A DNA stretch of 64,000 nt from Streptomyces luteolifulvus. GTDB taxonomy: Bacteria; Actinomycetota; Actinomycetes; Streptomycetales; Streptomycetaceae. The stretch spans positions 62,001 to 126,000 of the forward strand of contig NZ_VZRB01000010.1 of the NCBI RefSeq assembly GCF_008806595.1, written 5' to 3'. Positions 8,799 to 16,919 of the stretch are shown here, in pieces (position 1 is the stretch's first letter; each line of letters opens with the position of its first letter). A program made the position numbers and the translations under genes. Under the pieces are notes generated by a model. That model was not told the DNA's origin. It did no database searches and saw nothing but the letters and a program-made list of their open reading frames with translations.

Positions 8799-9107
8799 AT
8801 GGCGGGACAGAAGATCCGCATCCGGCTCAAGGCCTACGACCACGAGGTCATCGACTCCTCGGCGAAGAAGATCGTCGAGACGGTGACCCGCACTGGTGCG
8901 TCGGTCGCGGGCCCGGTGCCGCTGCCCACTGAGAAGAACGTGTACTGCGTCATCAAGTCGCCGCACAAGTACAAGGACTCGCGCGAGCACTTCGAGATGC
9001 GCACGCACAAGCGCCTGATCGACATCCTCGACCCGACGCCCAAGACCGTTGACTCTCTGATGCGACTCGACCTCCCGGCCGGTGTCGACATCGAGATCAA
9101 GCTCTGA
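8799..9107 (+). CDS. rpsJ: 30S ribosomal protein S10
   Basis: The 102-residue product is the normal bacterial length, beginning MAGQKIRIRLKAYDHEVIDS and carrying the conserved KSPHKYKDSREHFEMRTHKR loop region. S10 is a head protein of the small subunit and also the NusE transcription antitermination partner. It is the first gene of the S10 operon, downstream of a long leader, with rplC 16 bp after it. Confidence 0.98.
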   Translation: MAGQKIRIRLKAYDHEVIDSSAKKIVETVTRTGASVAGPVPLPTEKNVYCVIKSPHKYKDSREHFEMRTHKRLIDILDPTPKTVDSLMRLDLPAGVDIEIKL

Positions 9108-9123
9108 GGCCGGTGATCTGAGA

Positions 9124-9768
9124 ATGGCTAAGCAGATCAAGGGCATCCTGGGCGAGAAGCTCGGCATGACGCAGGTGTGGGACGAGAACAACCGCGTTGT
9201 TCCGGTCACCGTCGTCAAGGCCGGCCCCAACGTCGTCACCCAGGTCCGTACGAACGACGTCGACGGCTACGAGTCCGTCCAGATCGCGTTCGGCGAGATC
9301 GACCCGCGCAAGGTGAACAAGCCCCTCAAGGGCCACTTCGCCAAGGCCGACGTCACTCCCCGCCGCCACCTCGTCGAGATCCGTACCGCTGACGCCAGCG
9401 AGTACACCCTCGGCCAGGAGATCACCGCTGAGGTGTTCGAGGCCGGCATCAAGGTCGACGTGACCGGCAAGAGCAAGGGCAAGGGCTTCGCCGGTGTCAT
9501 GAAGCGTCACAACTTCAAGGGCCTCGGTGCCGGTCACGGCACCCAGCGCAAGCACCGCTCTCCCGGTTCCATCGGTGGCTGCGCCACCCCGGGCCGCGTG
9601 TTCAAGGGCCTCCGCATGGCGGGTCGTATGGGCAACGAGCGGGTCACCACCCAGAACCTGACCGTCCACGCCGTTGACGCGGAGAAGGGTCTGCTGCTCA
9701 TCAAGGGCGCGGTTCCCGGTCCGAACGGCGGCCTCGTCCTGGTCCGCACCGCGGCCAAGGGGGCCTGA
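9124..9768 (+). CDS. rplC: 50S ribosomal protein L3
   Basis: The 214-residue protein starts MAKQIKGILGEKLGMTQVWD, the standard L3 N-terminus. The conserved KGKGFAGVMKRHNFKG and GHGTQRKHRSPGSIG segments, which reach towards the peptidyl-transferase centre, are intact. ATG 9124 is chosen over an in-frame GTG at 9082 that would add 14 residues and overlap rpsJ. L3 is an early 50S assembly protein. rplD follows after 8 bp. Confidence 0.98.
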   Translation: MAKQIKGILGEKLGMTQVWDENNRVVPVTVVKAGPNVVTQVRTNDVDGYESVQIAFGEIDPRKVNKPLKGHFAKADVTPRRHLVEIRTADASEYTLGQEITAEVFEAGIKVDVTGKSKGKGFAGVMKRHNFKGLGAGHGTQRKHRSPGSIGGCATPGRVFKGLRMAGRMGNERVTTQNLTVHAVDAEKGLLLIKGAVPGPNGGLVLVRTAAKGA

Positions 9769-9776
9769 GGTAACCG

Positions 9777-10445
9777 ATGAGCACTGTTGACATCCTTTCG
9801 CCGGCGGGCGACAAGGCCGGTTCCGTCGAGCTCCCCGCGGAGATCTTCGACGTAGAGAAGATCAGCGTCCCGCTGCTTCACCAGGTCGTCGTCGCGCAGC
9901 TGGCCGCGGCCCGTCAGGGCACGCACAAGACCAAGCGCCGTGGCGAGGTCCGTGGTGGCGGCAAGAAGCCGTACCGCCAGAAGGGCACCGGCCGCGCCCG
10001 TCAGGGCTCGACCCGCGCGCCGCAGTTCGCCGGTGGTGGCGTCGTGCACGGTCCCGTGCCGCGTGACTACTCGCAGCGGACCCCGAAGAAGATGAAGGCC
10101 GCGGCCCTGCGCCACGCCCTCACCGACCGGGCTCGCAACAACCGCATCCACGTCGTCTCCGGCGTCGTCGAGGGCGAGAGCCCGTCGACGAAGGCCGCCA
10201 AGACGCTGTTCGGCAAGATCTCGGAGCGCAAGAACCTGCTCCTGGTCGTCGACCGCGCCGACGAGGCCGCGTGGCTGTCCGCCCGCAACCTGCCCCAGGT
10301 CCACATCCTGGAGCCGGGCCAGCTGAACACGTACGACGTTCTCGTCTCGGACGACGTGGTCTTCACCCAGGCTGCCTTCGAGTCCTTCGTGTCCGGCACG
10401 CCCAGTGCCGAACGGAACACTGACACCGAAGGGAGCGACGCCTGA
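9777..10445 (+). CDS. rplD: 50S ribosomal protein L4
   Basis: The 222-residue protein has the L4 loop KKPYRQKGTGRARQGSTRAP (the part that lines the exit tunnel in known structures) and the globular body with DYSQRTPKKM. The C-terminus has an acidic tail (AERNTDTEGSDA) beyond the E. coli protein. In E. coli L4 represses its own operon; whether that occurs here is not known. Its TGA overlaps the rplW ATG by one base. Confidence 0.98.
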   Translation: MSTVDILSPAGDKAGSVELPAEIFDVEKISVPLLHQVVVAQLAAARQGTHKTKRRGEVRGGGKKPYRQKGTGRARQGSTRAPQFAGGGVVHGPVPRDYSQRTPKKMKAAALRHALTDRARNNRIHVVSGVVEGESPSTKAAKTLFGKISERKNLLLVVDRADEAAWLSARNLPQVHILEPGQLNTYDVLVSDDVVFTQAAFESFVSGTPSAERNTDTEGSDA

Positions 10446-10864
10446 TGGCTACGCGTCACCCGAGCATTGCCTCCAAGGCTGCGAAGGCCGCCAAGGCCGC
10501 GCGCGTCGCCAAGGCGCGCCGCCACGCCGCCGAGGGCAAGAACACCGTCGAGACCCCGGCGAGCAAGGCGTACACGGACCCCCGTGACGTGCTGCTGAAG
10601 CCGGTCGTCTCCGAGAAGAGCTACGCGCTTCTCGACGAGAACAAGTACACGTTCATCGTCGACCCGAGTGCCAACAAGACCCAGATCAAGCAGGCCGTCC
10701 AGGCGGTCTTCTCGGTCAAGGTCACCGGGGTCAACACGATCAACCGCCAGGGCAAGCGCAAGCGGACCCGCACCGGCTTCGGCCAGCGTGCGGCGACCAA
10801 GCGCGCGATCGTGACCCTCGCCGAGGGCGACCGTATCGACATCTTCGGCGGTCCGACCGCCTGA
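10445..10864 (+). CDS. rplW: 50S ribosomal protein L23
   Basis: At 139 residues this is longer than the ~100-residue enteric L23. The first ~40 residues are a Lys/Ala/Arg-rich extension (repeats of SKAAKAAKAARVAKARR type), and the standard domain starts at DPRDVLLKPVVSEKSYALLD. L23 sits at the polypeptide exit and docks trigger factor and SRP. The start overlaps the rplD stop by one base, so translation is coupled. In-frame starts inside the extension are absent, which supports the long form. Confidence 0.96.
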   Translation: MATRHPSIASKAAKAAKAARVAKARRHAAEGKNTVETPASKAYTDPRDVLLKPVVSEKSYALLDENKYTFIVDPSANKTQIKQAVQAVFSVKVTGVNTINRQGKRKRTRTGFGQRAATKRAIVTLAEGDRIDIFGGPTA

Positions 10865-10876
10865 GGGCGGTCCGGA

Positions 10877-10894
10877 TCGTCCGATATCGGACGA
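10877..10894. repeat. 18-bp perfect palindrome between rplW and rplB
   Basis: TCGTCCGATATCGGACGA reads the same on both strands and fills most of the 40-bp rplW-rplB gap, just upstream of the rplB ribosome site. As RNA the central bases cannot all pair, so a DNA site or a small hairpin are both possible. Confidence 0.5.
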
Positions 10895-10904
10895 GGACTG
10901 AGAA

Positions 10905-11741
10905 ATGGGAATCCGCAAGTACAAGCCGACTACGCCGGGCCGTCGTGGCTCCAGCGTCGCCGACTTCGTCGAGGTCACGCGGTCCACGCCGGAGAAGTCG
11001 CTGGTCCGTCCCCTGCACAGCAAGGGCGGCCGTAACAATTCCGGTCGTGTGACCGTCCGCCACCAGGGTGGCGGCCACAAGCGCGCCTACCGCGTGATCG
11101 ACTTCCGTCGTCACGACAAGGACGGCGTGCCGGCGAAGGTCGCGCACATCGAGTACGACCCCAACCGCACCGCGCGCATCGCGCTGCTGCACTACGCCGA
11201 CGGCGAGAAGCGCTACATCCTCGCCCCGCGCAACCTGCAGCAGGGCGACCGCGTCGAGAACGGTCCCGGGGCCGACATCAAGCCGGGCAACAACCTGGCG
11301 CTGCGCAACATCCCGGTCGGTACCACGATCCACGCGATCGAGCTCCGTCCCGGTGGCGGCGCCAAGTTCGCCCGCTCCGCCGGTGCCTCCGTGCAGCTGC
11401 TCGCGAAGGAGGGCCAGATGGCCCACCTGCGCATGCCCTCCGGTGAGATCCGCCTGGTCGACGTGCGCTGCCGCGCCACCGTCGGCGAGGTCGGCAACGC
11501 CGAGCAGAGCAACATCAACTGGGGTAAGGCCGGCCGCAAGCGCTGGCTGGGCGTCCGCCCGACCGTTCGCGGTGTGGCGATGAACCCGGTTGACCACCCG
11601 CACGGTGGTGGTGAGGGCAAGACCTCCGGTGGTCGCCACCCGGTCAGCCCCTGGGGTCAGAAGGAGGGTCGTACTCGTTCTCCCAAGAAGGCGAGCAACA
11701 AGTACATCGTCCGCCGCCGCAAGACGAACAAGAAGCGCTAG
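10905..11741 (+). CDS. rplB: 50S ribosomal protein L2
   Basis: The 278-residue product carries the conserved SGRVTVRHQGGGHKRAYR N-terminal region, the middle RNA-binding domain and the C-terminal AMNPVDHPHGGGEGKTSGGR loop with the histidine implicated in peptidyl-transferase function. The length is typical. It is preceded by an 18-bp palindrome and followed by rpsS after 12 bp. Confidence 0.98.
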   Translation: MGIRKYKPTTPGRRGSSVADFVEVTRSTPEKSLVRPLHSKGGRNNSGRVTVRHQGGGHKRAYRVIDFRRHDKDGVPAKVAHIEYDPNRTARIALLHYADGEKRYILAPRNLQQGDRVENGPGADIKPGNNLALRNIPVGTTIHAIELRPGGGAKFARSAGASVQLLAKEGQMAHLRMPSGEIRLVDVRCRATVGEVGNAEQSNINWGKAGRKRWLGVRPTVRGVAMNPVDHPHGGGEGKTSGGRHPVSPWGQKEGRTRSPKKASNKYIVRRRKTNKKR

Positions 11742-11753
11742 GAGCGGGTTTAG

Positions 11754-12035
11754 ATGCCGCGCAGTCTCAAGAAGGGGCCCTTCGTCGACGACCACCTGAT
11801 CAACAAGGTGGACGCCCAGAACGAAGCCGGCACCAAGAACGTCATCAAGACCTGGTCCCGTCGCTCGATGATCGTCCCGGCCATGCTCGGCCACACGATC
11901 GCGGTGCACAACGGCAAGACCCACATCCCGGTGTTCGTCACCGAGTCGATGGTCGGCCACAAGCTCGGCGAGTTCTCGCCGACGCGCACCTTCCGGGGTC
12001 ACGTCAAGGACGACCGGAAGTCGAAGCGCCGCTAG
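11754..12035 (+). CDS. rpsS: 30S ribosomal protein S19
   Basis: The 93-residue protein begins MPRSLKKGPFVDDHLINKVD and has the conserved TWSRRSMIVPAMLGHTIAVH block and GEFSPTRTFRGH. It is a head protein of the 30S subunit, near the A site. It lies in the S10 operon between rplB and rplV; a 45-bp gap precedes rplV. Confidence 0.98.
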   Translation: MPRSLKKGPFVDDHLINKVDAQNEAGTKNVIKTWSRRSMIVPAMLGHTIAVHNGKTHIPVFVTESMVGHKLGEFSPTRTFRGHVKDDRKSKRR

Positions 12036-12080
12036 TAGCGGATCGCATTCAGACACGTAAGTAACTCTGAAGGGACAACC

Positions 12081-12428
12081 ATGGAAGCCAGGGCCCAGGC
12101 GCGGTACATCCGCGTCACGCCCATGAAGGCCCGCCGTGTGGTGGACCTCATCCGTGGCATGGACGCCACGGAGGCCCAGGCTGTTCTGCGATTCGCTCCG
12201 CAGGCAGCCTCCGTGCCGGTCGGCAAGGTGCTCGACAGCGCCATTGCCAACGCCGCGCACAACTACGACCACACCGACGCCGACAGCCTCTTCGTTTCCG
12301 AGGCCTACGTCGACGAGGGCCCGACCCTGAAGCGGTTCCGTCCGCGCGCCCAGGGCCGTGCCTACCGGATCCGCAAGCGGACCAGCCACATCACCGTGGT
12401 CGTCAGCAGCAAGGAAGGAACCCGGTAA
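12081..12428 (+). CDS. rplV: 50S ribosomal protein L22
   Basis: The 115-residue product has VTPMKARRVVDLIRG near the start and the long hairpin PTLKRFRPRAQGRAYRIRKR, which in known structures lines the exit tunnel and is a site of macrolide resistance. Its TAA stop overlaps the rpsC ATG by one base. Confidence 0.98.
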   Translation: MEARAQARYIRVTPMKARRVVDLIRGMDATEAQAVLRFAPQAASVPVGKVLDSAIANAAHNYDHTDADSLFVSEAYVDEGPTLKRFRPRAQGRAYRIRKRTSHITVVVSSKEGTR

Positions 12429-13246
12429 TGGGCCAGAAGGTAAACCCGCATGGGTTCCGGCTCGGTGTCACGACCGACTTCAAGTCGCGTTGGTACGCCG
12501 ACAAGCTGTACAAGGACTACGTCAAGGAAGACGTCGCCATCCGTCGGATGATGACGTCCGGCATGGAGCGCGCCGGTATCTCGAAGGTGGAGATCGAGCG
12601 CACCCGTGACCGCGTGCGGGTGGACATCCACACCGCTCGCCCGGGCATCGTCATCGGCCGCCGCGGCGCCGAGGCCGACCGCATCCGCGGTGACCTGGAG
12701 AAGCTGACCGGCAAGCAGGTCCAGCTGAACATCCTCGAGGTCAAGAACCCGGAGACGGACGCTCAGCTGGTGGCCCAGGCCGTCGCCGAGCAGCTGTCCT
12801 CCCGCGTCTCCTTCCGCCGCGCCATGCGCAAGAGCATGCAGTCGGCCATGAAGGCGGGCGCCAAGGGCATCAAGATCCAGTGCGGTGGCCGCCTCGGCGG
12901 CGCCGAGATGTCCCGCTCGGAGTTCTACCGCGAGGGCCGTGTGCCCCTGCACACGCTCCGCGCGAACGTGGACTACGGCTTCTTCGAGGCCAAGACGACC
13001 TTCGGCCGTATCGGTGTGAAGGTCTGGATCTACAAGGGCGACGTCAAGAACATCGCCGAGGTCCGCGCCGAGAACGCTGCCGCCCGTGCGGGTAACCGCC
13101 CGGCCCGCGGTGGCGCCGACCGCCCGGCCCGTGGTGGCCGCGGTGGCGAGCGGCGCGGTCGCAAGCCGCAGCAGGCTGCCGGCGCCGAGGCCCCCAAGGC
13201 CGAGGCCCCCGCCGCTCCGGCTGAGAGCACCGGAACGGAGGCCTGA
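12428..13246 (+). CDS. rpsC: 30S ribosomal protein S3
   Basis: The 272-residue protein has the KH-type domain (RPGIVIGRRGAEADRIRGDL) and the C-terminal domain with KIQCGGRLGGAEMSR. After ~residue 215 it adds a tail rich in Arg/Gly then Ala/Pro/Glu (GGRGGERRGRKPQQAAG followed by acidic repeats), longer than the ~233-residue enteric form. S3 lines the mRNA entry and contributes to helicase activity. rplP starts 5 bp downstream. Confidence 0.98.
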   Translation: MGQKVNPHGFRLGVTTDFKSRWYADKLYKDYVKEDVAIRRMMTSGMERAGISKVEIERTRDRVRVDIHTARPGIVIGRRGAEADRIRGDLEKLTGKQVQLNILEVKNPETDAQLVAQAVAEQLSSRVSFRRAMRKSMQSAMKAGAKGIKIQCGGRLGGAEMSRSEFYREGRVPLHTLRANVDYGFFEAKTTFGRIGVKVWIYKGDVKNIAEVRAENAAARAGNRPARGGADRPARGGRGGERRGRKPQQAAGAEAPKAEAPAAPAESTGTEA

Positions 13247-13251
13247 CCGAC

Positions 13252-13671
13252 ATGCTGATCCCCCGTAGGGTCAAGCACCGCAAGCAGCACCACCCGAAGC
13301 GCAGCGGCGCTGCCAAGGGTGGCACGACGGTTGCGTTCGGCGAGTACGGCATCCAGGCGCTCACCCCGGCGTACGTGACGAACCGTCAGATCGAGGCCGC
13401 TCGTATCGCCATGACGCGTCACATCAAGCGTGGTGGCAAGGTCTGGATCAACATCTACCCGGACCGTCCCCTCACCAAGAAGCCTGCCGAGACCCGCATG
13501 GGTTCCGGTAAGGGTTCTCCGGAGTGGTGGATCGCCAACGTCAAGCCCGGACGCGTGATGTTCGAGCTGTCGTACCCCAACGAGAAGATCGCCCGTGAGG
13601 CGCTGACTCGTGCGGCCCACAAGCTGCCGATGAAGTGCCGGATCGTCAAGCGCGAGGCAGGTGAAGCGTGA
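13252..13671 (+). CDS. rplP: 50S ribosomal protein L16
   Basis: The 139-residue protein starts MLIPRRVKHRKQHHPKRSGA and includes FGEYGIQAL and RMGSGKGSPEWWIANVKPGR, all standard L16 blocks. It binds near the A-tRNA elbow and is assembled late. The stop overlaps the rpmC start by one base. Confidence 0.98.
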   Translation: MLIPRRVKHRKQHHPKRSGAAKGGTTVAFGEYGIQALTPAYVTNRQIEAARIAMTRHIKRGGKVWINIYPDRPLTKKPAETRMGSGKGSPEWWIANVKPGRVMFELSYPNEKIAREALTRAAHKLPMKCRIVKREAGEA

Positions 13672-13895
13672 TGTCGGCCGGTACCAAGGCGTCCGAGCTG
13701 CGCGAGCTGGGCAACGAGGAGCTTCTTGCGAAGCTTCGCGAGGCCAAGGAAGAGCTGTTCAACCTCCGCTTCCAGGCGGCGACGGGCCAGCTCGAGAACC
13801 ATGGCCGTCTGAAGGCGGTCCGCAAGGACATCGCGCGGATCTACACCCTGATGCGCGAGCGTGAGCTGGGCATCGAAACGGTGGAGAACGCCTGA
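13671..13895 (+). CDS. rpmC: 50S ribosomal protein L29
   Basis: The 74-residue protein has the L29 core LRELGNEELLAKLREAKEEL and LRFQAATGQLENHGRLKAVR. ATG 13671 is preferred over the in-frame GTG three bases earlier, since it gives one-base overlap with the rplP stop. L29 flanks the exit tunnel next to L23. Its own stop overlaps rpsQ by one base. Confidence 0.97.
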   Translation: MSAGTKASELRELGNEELLAKLREAKEELFNLRFQAATGQLENHGRLKAVRKDIARIYTLMRERELGIETVENA

Positions 13896-14179
13896 TGAGC
13901 GAGAACAATGTGACTGAGAAGACTGAGGCGCGCGGCTTCCGCAAGACCCGTGAGGGTCTCGTCGTCAGCGACAAGATGGACAAGACCGTCGTCGTCGCCG
14001 TCGAGGACCGCGTCAAGCACGCGCTGTACGGCAAGGTCATCCGCCGTACGAACAAGCTCAAGGCGCACGACGAGCAGAACGCCGCGGGTGTCGGCGACCG
14101 TGTCCTCCTCGCGGAGACCCGGCCGCTGTCCGCGACGAAGCGCTGGCGCGTCGTCGAGATCCTCGAGAAGGCCAAGTAA
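13895..14179 (+). CDS. rpsQ: 30S ribosomal protein S17
   Basis: The 94-residue OB-fold protein carries REGLVVSDKMDKTVVVAVED and GDRVLLAETRPLSATKRWRV. A short polar N-terminal extension (MSENNVTEKTEARG) precedes the core. It is a primary 16S rRNA binding protein. It is the last gene before a 119-bp gap containing two hairpins, so it probably ends the S10 operon proper. Confidence 0.98.
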   Translation: MSENNVTEKTEARGFRKTREGLVVSDKMDKTVVVAVEDRVKHALYGKVIRRTNKLKAHDEQNAAGVGDRVLLAETRPLSATKRWRVVEILEKAK

Positions 14180-14182
14180 TTC

Positions 14183-14275
14183 TCCTGCGGCCCTAAAAGA
14201 CATAGGGGCCCCGCAGGACAGTTCCGCCAGGCTCGGCAGGGGCTCAGCTCATCACGAGACGCCCCTGCCGGGAAC
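14183..14275 (+). promoter_or_regulatory. Two strong hairpins at the S10/spc operon junction
   Basis: The first is TCCTGCGGCCCTA (14183-14195) against TAGGGGCCCCGCAGGA (14203-14218). The second has a perfect 10-bp stem, CGGCAGGGGC (14234-14243) with GCCCCTGCCG (14261-14270), extended by GTTCC/GGAAC outside (14221-14225 and 14271-14275). No U-run follows either. They may attenuate or process the transcript, or act as a protein-binding leader for rplN. Confidence 0.5.
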
Positions 14276-14298
14276 CGGCAGACACACAGGAGATAGAC

Positions 14299-14667
14299 GT
14301 GATCCAGCAGGAGTCGCGACTGCGCGTCGCCGACAACACTGGTGCGAAGGAGATCCTTTGCATCCGTGTGCTCGGTGGCTCCGGTCGCCGCTACGCGGGC
14401 ATCGGTGACGTCATCGTCGCCACCGTCAAGGACGCGATCCCCGGTGGCAACGTGAAGAAGGGTGACGTCGTCAAGGCGGTCATCGTTCGCACCGTCAAGG
14501 AGCGCCGCCGTCCGGACGGCTCGTACATCCGCTTCGACGAGAACGCCGCCGTCATTCTGAAGAACGACGGCGACCCTCGCGGCACCCGCATCTTCGGCCC
14601 GGTCGGCCGTGAGCTGCGCGAGAAGAAGTTCATGAAGATCATCTCGCTCGCGCCGGAGGTGCTGTAA
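14299..14667 (+). CDS. rplN: 50S ribosomal protein L14
   Basis: The 122-residue product starts at GTG with MIQQESRLRVADNTGAKEIL, and has PGGNVKKGDVVKAVIVRT and FGPVGRELREKKFMKI. The length is exact for the family. It is the first gene of the spc group, preceded by an AGGAG ribosome site and by two hairpins. Confidence 0.98.
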   Translation: MIQQESRLRVADNTGAKEILCIRVLGGSGRRYAGIGDVIVATVKDAIPGGNVKKGDVVKAVIVRTVKERRRPDGSYIRFDENAAVILKNDGDPRGTRIFGPVGRELREKKFMKIISLAPEVL

Positions 14668-14669
14668 GC

Positions 14670-14993
14670 ATGAAGATCAAGAAGGGCGACCTGGTCCAGG
14701 TCATCACCGGCAAGGACAAGGGCAAGCAGGGCAAGGTCATTGCCGCTTACCCGCGCGATGAGCGCGTCCTGGTCGAGGGTGTCAACCGGGTCAAGAAGCA
14801 CACCAAGGCCGGCCCGACCGCTCGCGGTTCCCAGGCCGGCGGCATCGTCACGACCGAGGCGCCGATCCACGTCTCCAACGTCCAGCTGGTCGTTGAGAAG
14901 GACGGCAACAAGGTCGTCACGCGTGTCGGCTACCGCTTCGACGACGAGGGCAACAAGATCCGTGTTGCCAAGCGGACGGGTGAGGACATCTGA
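14670..14993 (+). CDS. rplX: 50S ribosomal protein L24
   Basis: The 107-residue KOW-type protein begins MKIKKGDLVQVITGKDKGKQ and continues with GKVIAAYPRDERVLVEGVN. It initiates 50S assembly by binding 23S rRNA domain I. It starts 2 bp after rplN and overlaps rplE by one base, so it is tightly coupled to both. Confidence 0.98.
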   Translation: MKIKKGDLVQVITGKDKGKQGKVIAAYPRDERVLVEGVNRVKKHTKAGPTARGSQAGGIVTTEAPIHVSNVQLVVEKDGNKVVTRVGYRFDDEGNKIRVAKRTGEDI

Positions 14994-15550
14994 TGGCTAC
15001 CACCACCACTCCGCGTCTGAAGACGAAGTACCGCGAGGAGATCGCGGGCAAGCTGCGTGACGAGTTCAAGTACGAGAACGTCATGCAGGTCCCCGGCCTC
15101 GTCAAGATCGTGGTCAACATGGGTGTGGGCGACGCCGCCCGCGACTCCAAGCTGATCGAGGGCGCCATCCGCGACCTCACCACGATCACCGGTCAGAAGC
15201 CGGCCGTCACCAAGGCCCGCAAGTCCATCGCGCAGTTCAAGCTGCGCGAGGGCCAGCCGATCGGTGCCCACGTCACGCTCCGTGGCGACCGCATGTGGGA
15301 GTTCCTGGACCGCACCCTGTCGCTCGCGCTGCCGCGCATCCGCGACTTCCGTGGTCTGTCCCCCAAGCAGTTCGACGGCCGTGGCAACTACACCTTCGGT
15401 CTCACCGAGCAGGTCATGTTCCACGAGATCGACCAGGACAAGATCGACCGCGTCCGGGGTATGGACATCACCGTGGTCACCACGGCGACCAACGACGCTG
15501 AGGGCCGCGCGCTCCTTCGTCACCTCGGCTTCCCGTTCAAGGAGGCGTGA
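14993..15550 (+). CDS. rplE: 50S ribosomal protein L5
   Basis: The 185-residue protein has VPGLVKIVVNMGVGDAARD, GQKPAVTKARKSIAQFKLR and PRIRDFRGLSPKQFDGRGNY, the standard L5 landmarks. It binds 5S rRNA and contacts P-site tRNA. rpsZ begins 5 bp downstream. Confidence 0.98.
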   Translation: MATTTTPRLKTKYREEIAGKLRDEFKYENVMQVPGLVKIVVNMGVGDAARDSKLIEGAIRDLTTITGQKPAVTKARKSIAQFKLREGQPIGAHVTLRGDRMWEFLDRTLSLALPRIRDFRGLSPKQFDGRGNYTFGLTEQVMFHEIDQDKIDRVRGMDITVVTTATNDAEGRALLRHLGFPFKEA

Positions 15551-15555
15551 GCGAG

Positions 15556-15741
15556 ATGGCGAAGAAGGCTCTGATCGCGAAGGCTGCTCGCAAGCCCAAG
15601 TTCGGTGTGCGGGGCTACACGCGCTGCCAGCGCTGCGGCCGTCCCCACTCCGTGTACCGCAAGTTCGGCCTGTGCCGCGTGTGCCTTCGTGAGATGGCTC
15701 ACCGTGGCGAGCTGCCGGGCGTGACCAAGAGCTCCTGGTAA
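15556..15741 (+). CDS. rpsZ: 30S ribosomal protein S14, zinc-binding type
   Basis: The 61-residue protein has the two CxxC pairs of the zinc (C+) form, CQRC and CRVC about 16 residues apart, so it is the short type-Z S14, not the ~100-residue cysteine-free paralogue that Streptomyces encodes elsewhere in zinc-regulated loci. ATG 15556 is preferred to GTG 15547, which would add three residues and overlap rplE. A 212-bp gap to the rpsH start follows. Confidence 0.97.
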   Translation: MAKKALIAKAARKPKFGVRGYTRCQRCGRPHSVYRKFGLCRVCLREMAHRGELPGVTKSSW

Positions 15742-15953
15742 TTCCGGTAATTCGGGATTCTCAGGGCTCTCGGTAAGCAACTGGGTGGACAGGGGCCCAC
15801 CCCCGCATGGCTTAGGCTTGTGGGGTTGGGCGCCTGTCGCGCCCATACGACTTACTACGCCGTAGGTCCACCGCGCCGCACCCGTCCCGTCTCGGATCGG
15901 GGAGAGGGATGGCGCACCAGGAAACCCCGGCGAGAGAGGCCGAAGGCCAATTC

Positions 15954-16352
15954 ATGACCATGACTGATCCGATCGCAGACATGCTTACGCGTCTGCGGAA
16001 TGCGAACTCGGCGTACCACGACTCCGTGACGATGCCGGCATCGAAGATCAAGTCGCACATCGCGGAGATCCTCCAGCAGGAGGGCTTCATCACGGGCTGG
16101 CGCGTCGAGGACGCCGAGGTCGGCAAGAACCTCGTTCTCGAGCTGAAGTTCGGCCCGAACCGTGAGCGCTCCATCGCGGGCATCAAGCGGATCTCCAAGC
16201 CCGGTCTCCGGGTGTACGCGAAGTCCACCAACCTGCCGAAGGTGCTCGGCGGCCTCGGCGTGGCGATCATCTCCACGTCGCACGGGCTCCTCACCGACAA
16301 GCAGGCCGGCAAGAAGGGCGTGGGTGGGGAAGTCCTCGCCTACGTCTGGTAG
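15954..16352 (+). CDS. rpsH: 30S ribosomal protein S8
   Basis: The 132-residue product starts MTMTDPIADMLTRLRNANSA and ends GVGGEVLAYVW, the exact family length. An in-frame ATG at 15909 would add 15 residues with no counterpart in S8, so 15954 is chosen. S8 binds 16S helix 21 and in E. coli represses the spc operon. The unusually long upstream gap (212 bp) may contain a promoter, but no clear one was seen. Confidence 0.97.
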   Translation: MTMTDPIADMLTRLRNANSAYHDSVTMPASKIKSHIAEILQQEGFITGWRVEDAEVGKNLVLELKFGPNRERSIAGIKRISKPGLRVYAKSTNLPKVLGGLGVAIISTSHGLLTDKQAGKKGVGGEVLAYVW

Positions 16353-16376
16353 CGGAAGGGAACGGAGGAAACAGCT

Positions 16377-16916
16377 ATGTCGCGTATTGGCAAGCTCCCC
16401 ATCACGGTTCCCGCCGGCGTGGACGTCACCATCGACGGCCGTACGGTCTCGGTCAAGGGCCCCAAGGGCACGCTGACCCACACCGTCGCGGCGCCGATCG
16501 ACATCGCAAAGGGTGAGGACGGCGTTCTGAACGTCACCCGCCCCAACGACGAGCGTCAGAACAAGGCCCTGCACGGCCTGTCCCGCACGCTGGTGGCGAA
16601 CATGATCACCGGCGTGACCCAGGGTTACGTGAAGAAGCTCGAGATCAGCGGTGTCGGTTACCGCGTGACGGCCAAGGGCTCGAACCTCGAGTTCGCGCTC
16701 GGCTACAGCCACCCGATCACCGTCGAGGCGCCCGAGGGCATCACCTTCAAGGTGGAGAACCCGACCCGCTTCCAGGTCGAGGGCATCGACAAGCAGAAGG
16801 TCGGCGAGGTTGCGGCCAACATCCGCAAGCTGCGCAAGCCCGACCCGTACAAGGCCAAGGGCGTCAAGTACGAGGGCGAAGTCATCCGCCGCAAGGTCGG
16901 AAAGGCGGGTAAGTAA
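16377..16916 (+). CDS. rplF: 50S ribosomal protein L6
   Basis: The 179-residue protein starts MSRIGKLPITVPAGVDVTID and shows the duplicated L6 fold. The C-terminal RNA-binding segment, KLRKPDPYKAKGVKYEGEVI, is intact. It lies near the sarcin-ricin loop in the ribosome. rplR starts 3 bp after the stop. Confidence 0.98.
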   Translation: MSRIGKLPITVPAGVDVTIDGRTVSVKGPKGTLTHTVAAPIDIAKGEDGVLNVTRPNDERQNKALHGLSRTLVANMITGVTQGYVKKLEISGVGYRVTAKGSNLEFALGYSHPITVEAPEGITFKVENPTRFQVEGIDKQKVGEVAANIRKLRKPDPYKAKGVKYEGEVIRRKVGKAGK

Positions 16917-16919
16917 GCC

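Noticed and set aside
15742..15953. Promoter in the rpsZ-rpsH gap
   Set aside because: Several weak -10-like sequences exist but none with a fitting -35 at the right distance.
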